64,000 nucleotides of DNA from Nevskia sp035651715 (GTDB taxonomy: Bacteria > Pseudomonadota > Gammaproteobacteria > Nevskiales > Nevskiaceae), in the NCBI GenBank assembly GCA_035651715.1, contig DASRFD010000069.1:8292-72291 (forward strand), written 5' to 3'. Of the stretch, positions 60,286 through 64,000 are shown one piece after another (the first letter of the stretch is position 1; each line of letters opens with the position of its first letter). Made by a program: the position numbers and the translations under genes. The notes under the pieces were generated by a model. It had not been told where the DNA came from. It worked only from the letters and a program-made list of their open reading frames with translations, and made no database searches.

Positions 60286-61056
60286 ATGAGGAAGCTGCTG
60301 CTGTTGCTGGCCGGCGTGCTGTGCCTGGGCCCGGCCCGGGCGGCAGAACCCCAGACGCTGTACATTGCCGCCGCCGCCGACCTGACGCTGTGCCTGAAGG
60401 AGCTGGACGCGGCCTTCGCCAGGACCCATCCGGGCGTCGAGCTGAAGCCCACCACCGGCTCCTCCGGCAGCTTCCTGGCGCAGATCAAGAACGGCGCGCC
60501 GTTCGACGTGTTCCTGTCCGCCGACATGTCCTATCCGAAACAGCTGGTCAAGGACGGCGAAGCCGACGAGTCCTCGCTGACCCTCTATGCCGCCGGCCAC
60601 CTTGTGCTGTGGAGCACCAGCCCGGCGGTGGACGTGAGCCAGGGCCTGGCGGTGCTGAACACCGCCGCGGTGAGGAAATTCGCCATCGCCAATCCGGATA
60701 TCGCGCCCTATGGCCGCGCCGCCAGGGCGGCGCTGGAGAAGGCCGGCCTGTGGGATGTGCTGCAGCCCAAGCTGGTGCGCGGCGAGAACATCGCGCAGAC
60801 CGCGCAGTTCGTGCAGAGCGGCAATGTCGACGCCGGCATCGTCGCCCTGTCGCTGGTGGCGGCGCCGCCGGCCGCCGGCGCCGGCAAATACTGGCGCGTG
60901 CCCGAGGATCAGTATCCGGTGCTGGAACAGGGCGCCGTGATCACCGCCAGGGGCGCCGCCAATCCCGCGGCCAGGGCCTATATCGAGTTCCTGCGCACGC
61001 CCGAGGCGCGCGCGGTGTTGGATCGTTACGGTTTCCTGCTGCCGTCCAGGCCCTGA
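60286..61056 (+). CDS. modA: ModA, molybdate/tungstate-binding periplasmic protein
   Basis: 256 residues with a signal peptide (LLLAGVLCLGPARA). The ModA fold is shown by IAAAADLTLCLKELDAAFARTHPGVEL, T-G-S-S-G-S-F-L-A-Q-I, PFDVFLSADMSYPKQL, I-A-P-Y-G-R-A-A and the late F-V-Q-S-G-N-V-D-A-G-I-V-A. Ser and Tyr oxyanion ligands look present. modB and modC do not follow; the next gene is a P-II protein 105 bp away. Confidence 0.92.
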   Translation: MRKLLLLLAGVLCLGPARAAEPQTLYIAAAADLTLCLKELDAAFARTHPGVELKPTTGSSGSFLAQIKNGAPFDVFLSADMSYPKQLVKDGEADESSLTLYAAGHLVLWSTSPAVDVSQGLAVLNTAAVRKFAIANPDIAPYGRAARAALEKAGLWDVLQPKLVRGENIAQTAQFVQSGNVDAGIVALSLVAAPPAAGAGKYWRVPEDQYPVLEQGAVITARGAANPAARAYIEFLRTPEARAVLDRYGFLLPSRP

Positions 61057-61161
61057 GCCGGTGCAGCGTGCACGCGAACGGGGCAGCGCGAAAATCCGGA
61101 CAAGGGCCGGCGCAACGGTTAGAATCGAAGCTCCCGACCTGACAAGAGCCGGAGCCGCGTC

Positions 61162-61500
61162 ATGAAGCTGATCGTCGCCGTCATCAAACCCTTCAAGCTC
61201 GACGAAGTGCGCGAGGCGCTGTCGGACCTGGGCGTGTCCGGCATCACCGTGACCGAGGTCAAGGGCTTCGGCCGCCAGAAGGGTCACACCGAGCTGTACC
61301 GCGGCGCCGAGTACGTGGTCGATTTCCTGCCGAAGATCAAGATCGAGGTCGCCATCGTCGACGAGCGCGTCGATGCGGCAGTGGAGGCGATCAGCAAGGC
61401 CGCCCACACCGGCAAGATCGGCGACGGCAAGATTTTCGTCTACACCCTGGACCAGGCGATCCGCATCCGCACCGGCCAGACCGGCGCTGACGCGCTGTAA
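61162..61500 (+). CDS. glnK: P-II nitrogen regulatory protein (GlnK/GlnB type)
   Basis: 112 residues, the full P-II length. MKLIVAVIKPFKLDEVREAL, the T-loop GFGRQKGHTELYRGAEYVVDF with uridylylation Tyr51, the B-loop TGKIGDGKIFV and the C-terminal I-R-I-R-T-G are all present. The opening M-K-L-I and S-K-A-A favour GlnK; Asp54 (Asn in E. coli GlnK) favours GlnB, so the symbol is tentative. amtB does not follow. It senses 2-oxoglutarate, ATP/ADP and glutamine state. Confidence 0.93.
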   Translation: MKLIVAVIKPFKLDEVREALSDLGVSGITVTEVKGFGRQKGHTELYRGAEYVVDFLPKIKIEVAIVDERVDAAVEAISKAAHTGKIGDGKIFVYTLDQAIRIRTGQTGADAL

Positions 61501-61590
61501 CGCCACGCCCCCGTACGCCCGGCTTCCCCGCCCGTGCAGGGCGAGGAGGCTTTTGTTTGTCCGCGGCCCGCTGCGCGCCGGCCTCAGCTG

Positions 61591-61626
61591 AAAAAAGGCC
61601 GGGCGCCGCGTCCTGCGGCGCCCGGC
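61591..61626 (-). terminator. Rho-independent terminator of the S53 peptidase gene
   Basis: A 12-bp stem (61598-61609 with 61615-61626, GCCGGGCGCCGC/GCGGCGCCCGGC), loop GTCCT, with T6 on the minus-strand side. It lies 67 bp past the peptidase stop codon. The T run is on the wrong side for the plus-strand P-II gene. Confidence 0.88.
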
Positions 61627-61692
61627 CGGCACCTCTCACGCGGCCGTCAGATCACGATGCCCTCCCTGCACCGCCTGCCGAGGGCATTCATT

Positions 61693-64000
61693 TCACTTCA
61701 CCGTCAAGGTCACGTCGTCGAGCACGAACGAAGTCTGCAGCGACGAGTCCTCGGTGCCGGTGAACTTGATCGTCACCGTCTTGCCGATGTACGCCGACAG
61801 ATCCGCCGTGTGCTGCACGTAGCCGGCGGCGGCATTCAGGTTCGAGTACGTGGCCAGCGTCGCCAGCACCGTGCCTGAGCTATTGAGCACCTGCACCTTC
61901 AGCGTGTCGTAAGCGGTGGTGCGGGTGGTCTCCGCCGTGTCGATGTGCAGCCAGTAAGCCAGGGTCGCGCTGGTCTTGCCGGTGGGGATCGCCACGCTCT
62001 GCGCGACGGTGTCGGTGTGGCTGACGCCGTAGCCGTCCATCCAGGCATCCCAGCTGCCGCCGTGCGGCGGTTCGGAGGCGGCGTTGTTGAGCACGCCGCT
62101 GCTCAGGCTCCACGGCGCGCTGCCGCTCTCGAAGCCGGTGTTGCCCAGGATCTGGGTCGGCGTGCCGCCGCCGCTGCTGCCGCCGCTGGAGCTGCTGCTG
62201 GAGCTGCCGCCGCCGCTGGAGCTGGAGCTCGAGCTGCTGCCGCCCGAGCTGCTGGAGCTGCTCGAGCTGGAGCTGCCGCCGCTGCTGGAGCTGGAGCTCG
62301 AGCTGCTGCCGGTGCCGCCCGAACTGCTGGAGCTGCTGGAGCTGCCGCCGCCGGAGCTGCTGCTGGAGCTGCTGCCGCCGATGGTGGTCAGGACGTCGGC
62401 GTAGAGATTGCCGGCGTTGGGGCTGCCCCAGCCGCTGGCGTCGTCGTAGCCGGCCACCGCGTTGTAGTGCAGGTTGGTGCCGCTGGTCACGTCATGGAAA
62501 TCGCTGGCGTACTTGCTGCTGCTCTTGGCGATGGCATAGATCGTCGGATTGGCGAAACCCGCCGCCCGTCCGGCGCCATGGCTGGCCAGGCTCCAGAAGC
62601 CGGCCCACAGCGGCGCAGCCGCGCTGGTGCCGCCGAACTGCAGCCAGCCGCCGTCGACGCTGTCGTACACCAGATAGCCGGTCGCCGGATCGGCGTCGAA
62701 CGACACGTCCGGCACATTGCGCTTGGTGGTGGAGAACTGGCCCGACGGGGCGTTGGAGACGATGCCTTGCTGGTAGGAGGGGATGTTCCACAGCGAGCTG
62801 ATGCCGCCGCCGCCGCCCGAGCCCTTCTGGCAGCGCCCGCCGTTGGTGTCGGTGGGATTGGCCCAGGGCACTTCGGAGGTGTACTGCTGGGTCGAGGTGG
62901 TGGTCAGGGTGGTGCCGCCGACGCTGGTGACGTTGGGATTGGAGCCCGGGTCGTCGACGTTCAGCGTGGTGCCGCCGCTGTCGTAGGCGCCGCAGTCGCC
63001 GGCCGCCGCGAACAGCGCCATGCCCTCGGCGACCATCTTGGTGAACTGGGTGTTCTCCGCGTTGGCGCCGCTGGAGCCCTCGCTGGCCTCGTCCAGGCCC
63101 CAGGAGGTGCTGACCTCGTGCACCAGGTTGTCGTTGGCGATCTGGGTGTAGGTGTCCAGGGCGCCGGCCGAGCTGTTCGGGCCGGTGTAGACGTAGATCG
63201 TGGCCGGATTGGCGATCGCCATGATCATCTCGATGTCGAGCATCACCTCGCCGGCGCCGCTGGTGTCGGTGGTGCCGCCGTCGACGGTCTTCTGCACCAG
63301 GGTCGGATTGTGCAGGCCGTACTTGCTGGCGTAGGTGCCGGCATCGGTGTAGGTGGCCTTGGACAGTTCGTACACCGCCACCGCCTCGCCGCCGTTCTGG
63401 ATGCCATTGACGTTGTAGGCGGTCTTGATGTCCGCCGGCTGGTAGGCGCCGCCGCTGCCGGTGCCGGCGTGCGGGCTCAGCACATTGCCGTTGGCGTCGA
63501 AGCGCGCGCGGCCCAGGTTCACCAGGTGCGTGCGCAGCGGGTGGCCGTTGAGCGCGGCCACTTCCGCGCCCATCGCCGCCAGCGGGAACGGCACCTCGGC
63601 TTCGCGGTCCGGCGCCAGGTAGCGCTGGCCTTCATGCGTCTCCAGCGCATGCAGCTGCGAGCGCAGCACGTTGCGCACGGTCGAGGCCGGCGCGCTGACG
63701 CCGAGCACGGTGCGCGAGGAGGATTCGCCGCGGATGGTGAAGCCGTATTGCCGCGCCAGCGACTTGAGCGTCTTGTACTGCGCCGCCGAGGGCGCGAAGC
63801 GCTGGTCGAACTGGGCCGAGCTGAGGAACTTGTGGTACTGCGGGCTGCCCGGGGTGTACAGCTGCTGGATCAGGGCGTTGAGCTCGTCCTGGTGCTGCCA
63901 GGGCAGGGTCAGGGCGAAGTCCACCTGCTCGTCTTCCGCCGCCTGGCTGACGTACCGCTCCCCCGCCGGGACCGCGATGCCCGCGGCCGAGGCCGCGCCG
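61693..64000 (-). CDS. S53 (sedolisin/kumamolisin) secreted peptidase, N-terminus cut by window end
   Basis: At least 768 codons; the frame stays open to the window edge, so the start lies beyond it. A Pro-kuma_activ propeptide (LTLPWQHQDELNALIQQLY..SPQYHKFL) is followed by the catalytic domain with E-V-M-L-D-I-E (Glu/Asp of the triad), an Asp in A-A-A-G-D-C-G-A, and the Ser in F-G-G-T-S-A-A-A-P. The calcium loop D-D-A-S-G-W-G precedes a roughly 70-residue Ser/Gly linker (62163-62376) and a C-terminal beta-sandwich of about 130 residues. It is an acid-active secreted endopeptidase, matured by propeptide loss. Confidence 0.92.
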   Translation of the reverse strand, partial: GAASAAGIAVPAGERYVSQAAEDEQVDFALTLPWQHQDELNALIQQLYTPGSPQYHKFLSSAQFDQRFAPSAAQYKTLKSLARQYGFTIRGESSSRTVLGVSAPASTVRNVLRSQLHALETHEGQRYLAPDREAEVPFPLAAMGAEVAALNGHPLRTHLVNLGRARFDANGNVLSPHAGTGSGGAYQPADIKTAYNVNGIQNGGEAVAVYELSKATYTDAGTYASKYGLHNPTLVQKTVDGGTTDTSGAGEVMLDIEMIMAIANPATIYVYTGPNSSAGALDTYTQIANDNLVHEVSTSWGLDEASEGSSGANAENTQFTKMVAEGMALFAAAGDCGAYDSGGTTLNVDDPGSNPNVTSVGGTTLTTTSTQQYTSEVPWANPTDTNGGRCQKGSGGGGGISSLWNIPSYQQGIVSNAPSGQFSTTKRNVPDVSFDADPATGYLVYDSVDGGWLQFGGTSAAAPLWAGFWSLASHGAGRAAGFANPTIYAIAKSSSKYASDFHDVTSGTNLHYNAVAGYDDASGWGSPNAGNLYADVLTTIGGSSSSSSSGGGSSSSSSSSGGTGSSSSSSSSSGGSSSSSSSSSSGGSSSSSSSSGGGSSSSSSSGGSSGGGTPTQILGNTGFESGSAPWSLSSGVLNNAASEPPHGGSWDAWMDGYGVSHTDTVAQSVAIPTGKTSATLAYWLHIDTAETTRTTAYDTLKVQVLNSSGTVLATLATYSNLNAAAGYVQHTADLSAYIGKTVTIKFTGTEDSSLQTSFVLDDVTLTVK

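Noticed and set aside
60286..61056. First gene of a modABC transporter operon
   Set aside because: No permease or ATPase gene follows; the next gene is P-II. The transporter partners must lie elsewhere if they exist.
61591..61626. Terminator of the P-II gene
   Set aside because: The T run lies on the minus-strand side of the stem, so it belongs to the S53 peptidase gene; for the plus strand it is only a hairpin.
62163..62376. Short tandem repeats of the GAGCTGCTG kind
   Set aside because: They are Ser codons of the peptidase linker, explained as low-complexity coding sequence.

Overview
The window is chromosomal DNA of a high-GC (roughly 70%) Gram-negative bacterium. Lipobox-containing lipoproteins, outer-membrane barrels (DUF1302, NodT-type efflux channel), an LpxH-like hydrolase, an OhrR/Ohr pair, a ModE-type operator and a sigma-32-type htpG promoter point to Proteobacteria. 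Poly-serine linkers in secreted proteins would suit a gammaproteobacterium such as a Nevskiales/Solimonas relative, but that placement is inference. No rRNA, tRNA, CRISPR array, prophage or transposase gene was recognised. Nearly all coding space is ordinary single-copy genes with GC-rich wobble positions; AT-rich stretches mark operators and promoters.

Layout. 1-6.3 kb: small membrane proteins, an NTF2-like protein, a methyltransferase, two tandem paralogous membrane proteins, an autoregulated SRPBCC-ArsR operon with two operators, and a divergent LysR/SDR pair. 6.4-8.7 kb: two tandem GYF_2/multi-TM/pilin-like fusion proteins. 8.8-16.4 kb: family VIII esterase, lipoprotein, Bax inhibitor-1 protein, AraC regulator, a YCII-like gene bracketed by the ends of a repeat element, a double-thioredoxin-fold GST, a PF10118 hydrolase and a PaaI thioesterase. 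16.5-24.8 kb: small enzymes and secreted proteins, patatin lipoprotein, dCMP deaminase, GNAT, and an isochorismatase/GlxA-type regulator pair. 24.9-34 kb: outer-membrane barrel, esterase lipoprotein, DapA-family lyase, a possible attenuator, DUF6891 protein, and a MarR-HlyD-DHA2-NodT tripartite efflux operon behind a perfect palindrome.

34-47 kb: a lipoprotein ending in a 187-bp foldback repeat, PBP2 (mrdA), esterase, PH-like protein, DinB, LpxH-like hydrolase, a secreted protein with four 49-residue DUF3761-type repeats, a subclass B3 metallo-beta-lactamase, L,D-transpeptidase, acyl-CoA dehydrogenase and the ohrR-ohr peroxide-sensing pair with two matching operators. 47-64 kb: lipoprotein intradiol dioxygenase, HSL-type hydrolase, YceI, a membrane-anchored C13 (caspase-fold) peptidase, DUF1302 protein, TMEM175-like channel, htpG, a reporter-type diguanylate cyclase, a single-domain ModE regulator with a ModE box before modA, a P-II protein, and a secreted S53 peptidase cut by the window end.

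The most unusual items are the paired membrane proteins carrying internal, non-processable pilin domains, the repeat family whose terminal TAG supplies the stop codons of two neighbouring genes and whose two ends bracket a YCII-like gene, and the DUF3761 repeat expansion.
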